Shown here: piece by piece, positions 8,257-16,254 of the stretch
Numbering within the stretch: the stretch's first letter is position 1
Layout of the letters: each line of letters opens with the position of its first letter
Source: Candidatus Staskawiczbacteria bacterium
GTDB taxonomy: Bacteria; Patescibacteriota; Minisyncoccia; Minisyncoccales; Staskawiczbacteraceae
Reading direction: 5' to 3'
Length of the DNA: 41,869 nucleotides
Assembly: GCA_026395295.1 (NCBI GenBank)
Contig: JAPLYZ010000018.1
Span: 1-41,869 of the forward strand
Notes under the pieces: model-generated
Databases searched by the model: none
The model's input: the letters and a program-made list of their open reading frames with translations, nothing else
Told to the model about the DNA's origin: nothing
Program-made: the position numbers and the translations under genes

Positions 8257-9528
8257 ATGAAGCAATCACAATTATTTTGTAAGACAAATAAACCTGCCCT
8301 GAGCCGTGTCGAAGGGAATAAGTCGGCGGAGACGGAATCGGTTTCGGCTGATTTACTGGCGCGAGCCGGGTTTGTTGACCAGTTAATGGCAGGGGTTTAT
8401 ACTTTTTTGCCATTGGGGTTTAGAGTGGTGAAAAATATTGAAAATGTAGTCAGAAAAAATATGGTTGACGCCGGCGGGCAAGAAATTTTAATGCCGGTTT
8501 TACAGCCAAAAGAAAATTGGACTACAACCGGAAGGTGGAATACTTTAGATGTTCTTTTCAAGGTTAAAGGTTCTGGCGACAAAGAATATGCGCTTGGTCC
8601 AACGCATGAAGAAGTTGTAAGCCCTTTGGCTAAAAAATTTGTTTTTTCTTATAAAGATTTGCCTTTTTCTGTTTTTCAAATTCAAACAAAATTTCGCGAC
8701 GAATTAAGGGCTAAATCCGGAATTTTACGGACAAGGGAATTTTTGATGAAGGATTTGTATTCTTTTCACGCGAGCCAAGAGGATTTAGACAAGTATTATG
8801 ACAAAATGATTAAAGTTTATTTCAACATTTTCAAGGAGCTTGGAATTGGAAAAGAAACTTATTTGACTTTGGCTTCGGGAGGAACTTTTTCAAGATATTC
8901 GCACGAATTTCAAATGCTTACAGAGGCCGGCGAAGATTTAATTTATATCTGCAACAAATGCAAAACGGCAATAAACAAAGAAATAAAAGCGGAAAACCCG
9001 GCTTGCCCGAATTGCAGTTCGGACAGTTTTCAGGAAAAGAAAGCGGTTGAAGTTGGAAATATTTTTAAGCTTGGGACAAAATATGCTTTGCCATTTGATT
9101 TAAAATATAAAGACCAATATGGCCAAGATAAGCCCGTGATAATGGGGTGCTATGGCATAGGCATTTCCAGAGCAATGGGGGCTGTTGTTGAGGCAAATCA
9201 CGATGAAAAAGGAATTGTTTGGCCGAAAGAAATTGCGCCGTTCGCAGTTCATTTGATTGGGCTTGGAGAAGACAAAAAAGTTAAAGCCACATCGCAAAAA
9301 ATTTATCAAGAATTGCAAAAAGAAAATATTCAGGTATTATATGATGATAGGCAGGACAAATCAGCCGGAGAGAAATTTGCCGAAGCAGACTTAATAGGAA
9401 TTCCTTATAGAGTTATTGTTTCCGAGAAAACCTTGGCAAAAAATTCGCTTGAAATCAAAGAAAGAAATAAAAGCGCCGCAAAATTAATTAAAGTGAAAGA
9501 CCTGATAAAATTATTGAAATTAAAATGA
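8257..9528 (+). CDS. proS: Prolyl-tRNA synthetase
   Basis: LLARAGFVDQLMAGVYTFLPLGFRVVKNIE, LGPTHEEVVSPL, FRDELRAKSGILRTREFLMKDLYSFH, MGCYGIGISRAMGAVVE, anticodon-binding domain. Confidence 0.95.
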   Translation: MKQSQLFCKTNKPALSRVEGNKSAETESVSADLLARAGFVDQLMAGVYTFLPLGFRVVKNIENVVRKNMVDAGGQEILMPVLQPKENWTTTGRWNTLDVLFKVKGSGDKEYALGPTHEEVVSPLAKKFVFSYKDLPFSVFQIQTKFRDELRAKSGILRTREFLMKDLYSFHASQEDLDKYYDKMIKVYFNIFKELGIGKETYLTLASGGTFSRYSHEFQMLTEAGEDLIYICNKCKTAINKEIKAENPACPNCSSDSFQEKKAVEVGNIFKLGTKYALPFDLKYKDQYGQDKPVIMGCYGIGISRAMGAVVEANHDEKGIVWPKEIAPFAVHLIGLGEDKKVKATSQKIYQELQKENIQVLYDDRQDKSAGEKFAEADLIGIPYRVIVSEKTLAKNSLEIKERNKSAAKLIKVKDLIKLLKLK

Positions 9529-10589
9529 AATTAAAAAATCTTTTTTCTTTTTTATCTGTTGATATGGCAATTGACCTTGGAACGGCCAATTCTTTGGTTT
9601 ATGTAAAAGACAGGGGAATAATTATCAATGAGCCCTCGGTGGTGGCTGTGAACAATAAAACAGGACAGATTTTGGCGATTGGAGAGGAGGCAAAAAAAAT
9701 GGTGGGGCGCACGCCGGCTTATATTTCTGCCACAAGACCCCTTGTTAACGGAGTGATTTCTGATTTTGAAGTAACAGAGCAGATGTTGAAATATTTTATT
9801 GAGAAGGCCGCGGCCTCCGGAAAAAAAATGTTTGGTTTGGCCAACGTGCCTAGGGTAATTATTGGTATTCCATGCGGAGTTACAGAGGTTGAGAGAAAAG
9901 CAGTTAGAGACGCGGCAAAAAATGCCGGAGCCCGAACAGTTTTTTTGATTGAAGAACCACTGGCTTCCGCAATTGGGGCCAAACTTCCCATTCAAGACGC
10001 AGGTGGAAATTTTATTGTTGACATTGGAGGAGGCACAACAGAGGTGGCGGTGATTTCTTTGGGAGGAATTGTAACTTTTAGAAGTTTGCGCGTTGCCGGA
10101 GACAAATTAAACGATGACATTGTTCAATTTGCGCAAAAAGAATACAAACTTTTAATTGGAGAGAGAACCGCGGAAATGATTAAAATAAATATTGGTTCGG
10201 CGATGCCATTGAAAGAAAAAAAGGAAATGCCAATGCGCGGAAGGAATTTGGTTACCGGTTTGCCGGAAGAAGTCGTAATTTTCAACGATGATGTGCAAAG
10301 GGCGTTAGACAGGTCGGTAAAACAAATTATCGTGGCAATCAAAACAACGATTGAAGAAACTCCGCCGGAACTTTTGGCCGATGTAATGTCTAACGGAATT
10401 TATTTAGCCGGCGGAGGTTCTTTGCTGAGAGGACTTGATACCTTAATTTCCAAAGAAACAAAAATGCCGTGCAAAATAATAGACGACCCATTAACTGCAG
10501 TTGTGCGCGGAGCCGGCATTGCTTTAGAAAATATAGAAACTCTTGCAGAGGTTATGTCAAAAGACGAGGAAGGGGAAGTGCCATTTTAG
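9525..10589 (+). CDS. mreB: MreB-like actin homolog (paralog 2)
   Basis: MAIDLGTANSLVYVKDRGIIINEPSVVAV, FIVDIGGGTTEVAVISLGGIV, GIYLAGGGSLLRGL. Start overlaps proS stop (ATGA). Confidence 0.95.
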   Translation: MKLKNLFSFLSVDMAIDLGTANSLVYVKDRGIIINEPSVVAVNNKTGQILAIGEEAKKMVGRTPAYISATRPLVNGVISDFEVTEQMLKYFIEKAAASGKKMFGLANVPRVIIGIPCGVTEVERKAVRDAAKNAGARTVFLIEEPLASAIGAKLPIQDAGGNFIVDIGGGTTEVAVISLGGIVTFRSLRVAGDKLNDDIVQFAQKEYKLLIGERTAEMIKINIGSAMPLKEKKEMPMRGRNLVTGLPEEVVIFNDDVQRALDRSVKQIIVAIKTTIEETPPELLADVMSNGIYLAGGGSLLRGLDTLISKETKMPCKIIDDPLTAVVRGAGIALENIETLAEVMSKDEEGEVPF

Positions 10590-10607
10590 TTATTAAGTTT
10601 TTGGTAT

Positions 10608-10613
10608 TATAAT
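10608..10613 (+). promoter_or_regulatory. -10 element of a probable leaderless promoter for gatC
   Basis: TATAAT followed by 5 nt then ATG at 10619. Confidence 0.55.
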
Positions 10614-10618
10614 TAAGT

Positions 10619-10897
10619 ATGATAACAAAAGAAGAGGTTGAACGCATTGCAAAGCTGGCGCGGTTGGAATTAACAGAAAAGGAAACAGAAAAAATGCAGA
10701 AAGATCTGTCAGATATTTTAGATTATTTTGATTTATTAAAGAAAGCTCCGAAGTCAGAAAAGGCTAGTTCGCAAAAGCCCGGCATCTGCACGAGGAAAGA
10801 TGAAGTTGTCGCTCAGAGCAGGGAAGTGGCGGAGAAATTAGTTGCCGCCTCACCGGATAAAGAAGACAGCTATATTAAAGTGAAATCAATCTTGTAA
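10619..10897 (+). CDS. gatC: Asp-tRNA(Asn)/Glu-tRNA(Gln) amidotransferase subunit C
   Basis: MITKEEVERIAKLARLELTEKETEKMQKDLSDILDYFDLL. Confidence 0.92.
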   Translation: MITKEEVERIAKLARLELTEKETEKMQKDLSDILDYFDLLKKAPKSEKASSQKPGICTRKDEVVAQSREVAEKLVAASPDKEDSYIKVKSIL

Positions 10898-10907
10898 AGC
10901 GCGCTTT

Positions 10908-12359
10908 ATGGAACTCACCGAGCTAACAATTAAACAATGTCACGAGGGACTGAAAAATAAAAAATTCTCCAGCAGAGATTTGACTTTGGCTTACCTGGAA
11001 AATATAAAGAAAAAAGATAAAGAGTTGCACGCCTTTTTGACAGTAACCGAAGATTTGGCAATCTCGCAAGCGATTCGAGCCGACGAGAGAATCGCCCTGA
11101 GCAGAGCCGAAGGACAGGATTTTCCTATGCTTTGTGGAATACCTTGCGCCATAAAAGATAATATTTTGGTGGAAGGTCAGAAATGCACAAATGCTTCCAA
11201 GATTTTGGAAAATTATGTTGCTTCCTATGATGCTACCTGCGTAAAAAAATTAAAAGAACAGGGAGTTATAATTTTAGGAAAAACCAATTTAGATGAATTT
11301 GCTTTTGGAAGTTCAACCGAAAATTCAGCTTTTGGAGTCACAAAGAATCCGCACGACAAGACCAGGGTTGCAGGAGGAAGCTCCGGAGGTTCTGCGGCAG
11401 CTGTTGCCGCCAACATGGCGTGTTTTACCTTGGGGACAGACACGGGTTGCTCAATAAGAACTCCAGCTTCTTTTTGTGGGATTGTCGGATTAAAACCGAC
11501 CTATGGCGCAGTTTCAAGATATGGGCTTACTGCCAGCGCTTCCTCTCTTGACCAGATGGGACCAATGGCGAAAAACGTTGAAGATTGTAAAATTGTTTTT
11601 AAGGCAATTTCCGGAAAAGATAAGATGGATGCGACATCGGCTGATTATAAACTTGAGGAGTCGGAAGTAAAGTTAAAGGGAATAAAAATCGGGGTGCCGA
11701 AAGAATACTTTGGCAAAGGACTAGACCCTGAAGTTGAAAAAATAATAAGAAATGCAATTAAGAAAGCCGAGGATCAGGGCGCAGAAATTGTTGAGATAAA
11801 TTTATCAAGCTCGGAATATGCCTTAGCTTGTTATTATATAATTCAGACGTCAGAGGCGTCGGCAAATTTGGCTAGATTTGATGGAATAAGATATGGCCGG
11901 TCGGAAAATGGAAAAGATTTGTTAGATGTTTATTTGAACAGCAGGGGAGTGGGATTTGGTTCCGAGACAAAAAGAAGGATTATGTTGGGAACCTATAGTT
12001 TGTCTTCAGGATATTACGACGCCTACTACAAAAAAGCCCAAGAAGTGCGCGGATTAATCCGACAAGATTTTGAAAAAGCATTTTCCCCGTCGAATGACGG
12101 GGTTGATTTGATTTTTTGTCCGGTAACGCCATTTCCTGCTTTCAAAATTGGCGAAAAAATGAATGACCCGCTGTCAATGTATCTGGCGGATATTTACACT
12201 GTTTCTGTAAATTTGGCAGGTCTGCCCGCGCTTTCTTTGCCTGCCGGTAAAATTGGAAAGCTGCCGGTTGGTTTGCAGATTATTGGAAACCAATTTCAAG
12301 AAAACAAGATTTTGAGTTGTGCCTCAGAATTAGAAAAAATTATTGACAAGAATGTTTAA
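10908..12359 (+). CDS. gatA: Asp-tRNA(Asn)/Glu-tRNA(Gln) amidotransferase subunit A
   Basis: Amidase signature GGSSGGSAAAVAANMACFTLGTDTGCSIRTPASFCGIVGLKPTYG; CGIPCAIKDNI. Confidence 0.95.
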   Translation: MELTELTIKQCHEGLKNKKFSSRDLTLAYLENIKKKDKELHAFLTVTEDLAISQAIRADERIALSRAEGQDFPMLCGIPCAIKDNILVEGQKCTNASKILENYVASYDATCVKKLKEQGVIILGKTNLDEFAFGSSTENSAFGVTKNPHDKTRVAGGSSGGSAAAVAANMACFTLGTDTGCSIRTPASFCGIVGLKPTYGAVSRYGLTASASSLDQMGPMAKNVEDCKIVFKAISGKDKMDATSADYKLEESEVKLKGIKIGVPKEYFGKGLDPEVEKIIRNAIKKAEDQGAEIVEINLSSSEYALACYYIIQTSEASANLARFDGIRYGRSENGKDLLDVYLNSRGVGFGSETKRRIMLGTYSLSSGYYDAYYKKAQEVRGLIRQDFEKAFSPSNDGVDLIFCPVTPFPAFKIGEKMNDPLSMYLADIYTVSVNLAGLPALSLPAGKIGKLPVGLQIIGNQFQENKILSCASELEKIIDKNV

Positions 12360-12379
12360 TTCTGGTAGCGTTAATTTAT

Positions 12380-13048
12380 GGTAGCTCTTTAATTTATCTG
12401 TTAACTGTCTGGAAAATTGTCCTGAATTTGAATTTATGAAGGGCAGTTTCCCGGACAGTTGGCAGAGCGTTCAGCGCCGTGATGCGTTTGGCGTTAAGAT
12501 GACGCAGCTCGATTGGGTTGCGGAAGTAAAGGGTAAGCCCTCCAAGTGCTAAGGGTTGACCATACTGGCGGTCCTCCTGCCGCCTTTTATTACCCGCTGT
12601 GGCAGAGAAGTCTCTCTGTGCGCAAAATTCCCCCTGCCAATTGTCCCTGATTTTTTATAAAATTTCCGCGGTAAGAAGCCGATAACGGAAAAGAGAGGGG
12701 TGATAACGAAACGATTCAATACATCGGCCTACAACGGCTGACAGGGCACTATTTTAGTCCAAGGAGCAGGCGGACCCTCTGCCTGTATAAAATAGCGCAA
12801 TGGTGCTACGGCATTGTTGTGAGATTTCGGAAAACGAGCTTAGTTCCCTGGCTTAATCCACCATGGGGACTCAGTGCTGAAGCGCAGATGCCAATAGGAA
12901 TTCACACTGCGCCTTGTTGTTGAGCTCAGCCACGCTCGTTCTTTCTTGCCTGCTCGGCAACATCTCCTCTGTCAGTCGTTTTCTTTGTTCGTTCACAATT
13001 TAATTTTTTACCCTTGATAGGCTACACTTCGGTGCGGCTCTTTTTTTG
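12380..13048 (+). ncRNA. Candidate large structured noncoding RNA of unidentified family (boundaries approximate)
   Basis: No credible ORF. Multiple long helices: 12453-12465/12634-12646 (13 bp, one G-U), 12733-12744/12969-12980 (12 bp, one G-U), local stem CTATTTTA...TAAAATAG, GCGCAG/CTGCGC, ACGAGC/GCTCGT. Ends with hairpin plus T-run (GGCTACACTTCGGTGCGGCTCTTTTTTT). Confidence 0.65.
13018..13048 (+). terminator. Rho-independent terminator-like hairpin ending the ncRNA locus
   Basis: AGGCTACAC-TTCG-GTGCGGCTCTTTTTTT. Confidence 0.65.
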
Positions 13049-13053
13049 ACTTG

Positions 13054-13083
13054 TTGACATTTTTTTGCTAAAATAGTTATAAT
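13054..13083 (+). promoter_or_regulatory. Strong sigma70-type promoter for the tRNA-Ile region
   Basis: TTGACA (13054-13059), 18-bp spacer, TATAAT (13078-13083). Confidence 0.8.
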
Positions 13084-13097
13084 AACCAAATAGAACC

Positions 13098-13149
13098 GGG
13101 CGATTAGTTCAGTGGTAATCCTGTCGCATGACAGGACTGATAAGACAGA
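13098..13149 (+). pseudogene. Degenerate/interrupted tRNA-Ile copy
   Basis: First 20 nt identical to tRNA-Ile (GGGCGATTAGTTCAGTGGTA), then hairpin CCTGTC-GCAT-GACAGG, then CTGATAAGACAGA identical to the anticodon region. The T-arm and 3' acceptor strand are missing. Confidence 0.75.
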
Positions 13150-13200
13150 CCATATCATACGATAGGGCAAGGGTGTAGTAAATAATCAGTTTAAAATTTT

Positions 13201-13272
13201 GGGCGATTAGTTCAGTGGTAGAACGCTGTCCTGATAAGACAGAGGTCGAAGGTCCGATTCCTTCATCGCCCA
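13201..13272 (+). tRNA. tRNA-Ile(GAT)
   Basis: Acceptor GGGCGAT/ATCGCCC, anticodon stem CTGTC/GACAG with loop CTGATAA (anticodon GAT), T-arm AAGGTCCGATTCCTT. Confidence 0.95.
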
Positions 13273-13276
13273 CAAT

Positions 13277-13549
13277 ATGTATTATGTATATTTTTTATCT
13301 CTGAACAATGGTAATATATATACAGGGAGCACAAATGATTTGAAAAGAAGGGTATCAGAACATAAACAAGGAAAAGTGATGTCTACCAAGAACAAGCTGC
13401 CGATGATAATCGCGTATGAGGGATATTTATTAAAGAGCGACGCTATTCGAAGAGAAAAATTTCTGAAAACTACAGAAGGAAAAAGATTGCTAAAGATGCA
13501 ACTAAAAGATTGTTTAGAGAAGTTTAGGGCTCGTAATTCAAAATTATGA
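13277..13549 (+). CDS. GIY-YIG nuclease domain protein (URI/YhbQ-like)
   Basis: MYYVYFLSLNNGNIYTGSTNDLKRRVSEHKQGK...RREKFLKTTEGKRLL. Confidence 0.9.
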   Translation: MYYVYFLSLNNGNIYTGSTNDLKRRVSEHKQGKVMSTKNKLPMIIAYEGYLLKSDAIRREKFLKTTEGKRLLKMQLKDCLEKFRARNSKL

Positions 13550-15327
13550 ATCAAGAAATTAAAACTTGCCAAAACTGTAAAAAGGATTTCGTGATTGAGC
13601 CCGAAGATTTTGATTTTTACGAAAAAATAAAAGTGCCACCTCCAACTTTTTGCCCGGAGTGCAGATTACAAAGAAGAATGGCGTTTCGTAATGAACTTGT
13701 TTTATATCGTAAAAAGAGCGCCGCTACTGGGAAAGAAATTATTTCTATATTCCGCCCAGATTCACCCATGAAAATATATGAGCACGAGGAGTTTTATTCT
13801 GATAATTGGGATGCGTTAGATTACGGCAAGGAATATAATTTTCAAAAGTCATTTTTCAAACAGATTCAGGAGCTTATGATTAAGACTCCAACGCTCGCGC
13901 TTTTTGACAATAAGTCGGTAAATTCAAGCTATTGTAATGTTGTGGTATCTCATAAAAATTGTTATTTGGTAAGCGCGGGCTGGACTAACGAAGATTGCAT
14001 GTATAGCAACCGTGTAGACGCCAACAAGAACTCACTTGACCTTTACGTCTGTGGTCGGAATGAGTTTTGCTATGACAATGTATATTGCGAAGATTCTCAC
14101 CGCTTATTTTATAGTCATACTTGCAAAGATTGTAACGACTCTTATTTCCTTTATGACTGCCGTGGCTGTTCGAATTGTTTTGGATGCGCGGGATTGCGGA
14201 ATAAATCGTATTTTATTTTTAACGAACAGCATACAAAAGAAGAATATATTAAAAAAATAAAAGAGTTTAACGTGGACGACTGGAATGCGATTCAAAATAT
14301 TAGACGCCATGCGACAGAGCTGAATCTTCGTGTTCCTCATCGCTATGCCCAGATATTTAAGTCCACTAACGCAGTAGGGGACCACATTCATAATGTAAAA
14401 AATGCATATTATTGTTTTGACTTTTTGAGCGGAGCGGAGAATGTAAAATATTCGCATTGGAGTTCGGGAGAGTTTAAGGACTCATACGATACCGGACCAG
14501 GCACAGGCGGGAGTTCGGAGCTGTTGTATGATGCAGTTTCTGCCGGCGTGCAAAACTCTAGGTGCATGTTTAATTTTGTTGTCTGGTATTCGCACGACGT
14601 TCAATATAGTATAAATTGCCACGGTTGTAATAATCTTTTCGGTTGCGTGTCGTTGCGCGATAAATCGTATTGTATTTTTAACAAACAATATACAAAAGAA
14701 GGGTACGAAGAACTTGTTCCGAAAATTATAGCGCATATGAACGAAATGCCTTACGTAGACAAGAAAGATAGGGTGTATAAATATGGAGAATTTTTTCCGA
14801 TGGAAATTTCCCCTTACCCTTACAATGACAGTGTTGCTCAAGATTATATGCCTCTCACAAAAGAAGAGGCGGAAGTCCGGGGATATTCTTGGGGGGAGCC
14901 TCAACCGAGAAATTATAATATAACCAAGCATTCTGCCGATCTCCCTGCCAAGATTTCTGACGTTCCCGATAATATAACGCAAGAAACAATTTCCTGTATG
15001 CACGAGGGAAATTGCCAAGACGGGTGCGCCACGGCTTTCCGCATCACGTCAGACGAATTGAAGTTTTACCGAAATTTAAACATACCTCTGCCACGATTGT
15101 GTTTTGCCTGCCGACACAAAGAGCGGCTTAAACAAAGAAATCCAATGAAGCTTTGGCACCGAAAGTGCCAGTGCGCGGGTGCAACATCGGAAAACGGGAT
15201 TTATCAGAACGTTGCCAAACATCCTCACGGCGACGGAAAATGTTCTAATGAATTTGAAACATCTTACGCGCCAGACAGGCCGGAAATTGTTTATTGCGAA
15301 CAGTGTTATCAACAGGAAGTAGTATAA
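13546..15327 (+). CDS. Large Cys-rich protein with N- and C-terminal zinc-ribbon-like motifs and internal repeats
   Basis: CQNCKKDF...CPECRLQRRMAFRNE at N-terminus; CFACRHKERLKQRNP...CEQCYQ at C-terminus; repeated NCFGCAGLRNKSYFIFNEQHTKEEY and NLFGCVSLRDKSYCIFNKQYTKEGY. Confidence 0.8.
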   Translation: MNQEIKTCQNCKKDFVIEPEDFDFYEKIKVPPPTFCPECRLQRRMAFRNELVLYRKKSAATGKEIISIFRPDSPMKIYEHEEFYSDNWDALDYGKEYNFQKSFFKQIQELMIKTPTLALFDNKSVNSSYCNVVVSHKNCYLVSAGWTNEDCMYSNRVDANKNSLDLYVCGRNEFCYDNVYCEDSHRLFYSHTCKDCNDSYFLYDCRGCSNCFGCAGLRNKSYFIFNEQHTKEEYIKKIKEFNVDDWNAIQNIRRHATELNLRVPHRYAQIFKSTNAVGDHIHNVKNAYYCFDFLSGAENVKYSHWSSGEFKDSYDTGPGTGGSSELLYDAVSAGVQNSRCMFNFVVWYSHDVQYSINCHGCNNLFGCVSLRDKSYCIFNKQYTKEGYEELVPKIIAHMNEMPYVDKKDRVYKYGEFFPMEISPYPYNDSVAQDYMPLTKEEAEVRGYSWGEPQPRNYNITKHSADLPAKISDVPDNITQETISCMHEGNCQDGCATAFRITSDELKFYRNLNIPLPRLCFACRHKERLKQRNPMKLWHRKCQCAGATSENGIYQNVAKHPHGDGKCSNEFETSYAPDRPEIVYCEQCYQQEVV

Positions 15328-15344
15328 TAAATATAATTACACCT

Positions 15345-15701
15345 ATGTTTTCAAAAATAGATAAAAAAGTTTTATTAACTTTAATTGTGGCGTTGGTTGC
15401 AATTTTATTGTCAGGGTTTATAATTTATAAATACACAGTCAATCCTGCGCCAGTTGTTAAAGTGCAAAATTTAACCGGCGGGGCGAAAACAGACAGCAAG
15501 TCTTCTCCGAAACCAATCGTTGACGCTCCAACAGTTGAAATACAGGCTCAGGGCGGATCGGGAGCGGGTTTTTTGAGCATTTGTTTAGACAGATGCGGCG
15601 ATGGGACCTGCCAAAAAACAGATCCAAACTGCGGTAAAAAAGATAATCTTAATTGCATTTGTCCGGAAACTCATCAGGAGTGTCCGCAAGACTGCAAATA
15701 A
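15345..15701 (+). CDS. Membrane-anchored small protein with Cys-rich C-terminus
   Basis: N-terminal TM KVLLTLIVALVAILLSGFIIYKY; C-terminus CLDRCGDGTCQKTDPNCGKKDNLNCICPETHQECPQDCK. Confidence 0.65.
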   Translation: MFSKIDKKVLLTLIVALVAILLSGFIIYKYTVNPAPVVKVQNLTGGAKTDSKSSPKPIVDAPTVEIQAQGGSGAGFLSICLDRCGDGTCQKTDPNCGKKDNLNCICPETHQECPQDCK

Positions 15702-15702
15702 T

Positions 15703-16248
15703 ATGAAATATAATAATCTAATAAAATTGTTGGCGAGTGTAATAATTTGCGAGTTAGCGGGAGTTGTGGGTTCTTTTTTCACGGTTTCTCAAATAGGAAC
15801 ATGGTATAGGGGTTTAAACAAACCCTTTTTTAATCCTCCAAATTGGATATTTGGTCCGGTGTGGACAACTTTGTTTATTTTGATGGGAATCTCTTTGTAT
15901 ATGGTTTGGTCTAAAAAATTTGTTGTAAAGAACGAGTTGGATTTTAGAAAGAAAAAAGCATGGAATCGCTGGTCGCAACAATTTTTTAATGGTAAATGGC
16001 AGAAAGCAAACATAGTTATAATTTTTATTTTGCAACTGTTTTTGAATGTTTTGTGGTCAATAATTTTTTTCGGGTGGCACTCTTTAGGTGCGGCCTTTTT
16101 TGAACTTTTAATGCTTTGGTTTGCGATAATCTATCTGATAATTAATTTTTATAGAGTGTCCAAAGCCGCAGCATATTTATTGCTCCCGTACATTTTGTGG
16201 GTTTCTTTCGCCGGTATTCTAAATTATTTAATTTGGGTTTTAAACTAA
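15703..16248 (+). CDS. tspO: TspO/MBR family membrane protein
   Basis: ELAGVVGSFFTVSQIGTWYRGLNKPFFNPPNWIFGPVWTTLFILMGISLYMVW and the later NVLWSIIFFGWHSLGAAFFELLMLW are TspO hallmarks. Start taken at ATG 15703. Confidence 0.92.
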   Translation: MKYNNLIKLLASVIICELAGVVGSFFTVSQIGTWYRGLNKPFFNPPNWIFGPVWTTLFILMGISLYMVWSKKFVVKNELDFRKKKAWNRWSQQFFNGKWQKANIVIIFILQLFLNVLWSIIFFGWHSLGAAFFELLMLWFAIIYLIINFYRVSKAAAYLLLPYILWVSFAGILNYLIWVLN

Positions 16249-16254
16249 AAAAAT

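Noticed and set aside
12380-13048. RNase P RNA, tmRNA or SRP RNA
   Set aside because: Could not find the diagnostic conserved segments on either strand, so left as an unidentified structured RNA.
14482-15018. 178-aa antisense ORF within the Cys-rich gene
   Set aside because: Opposite strand of a well-supported ORF with internal protein repeats; composition not protein-like.
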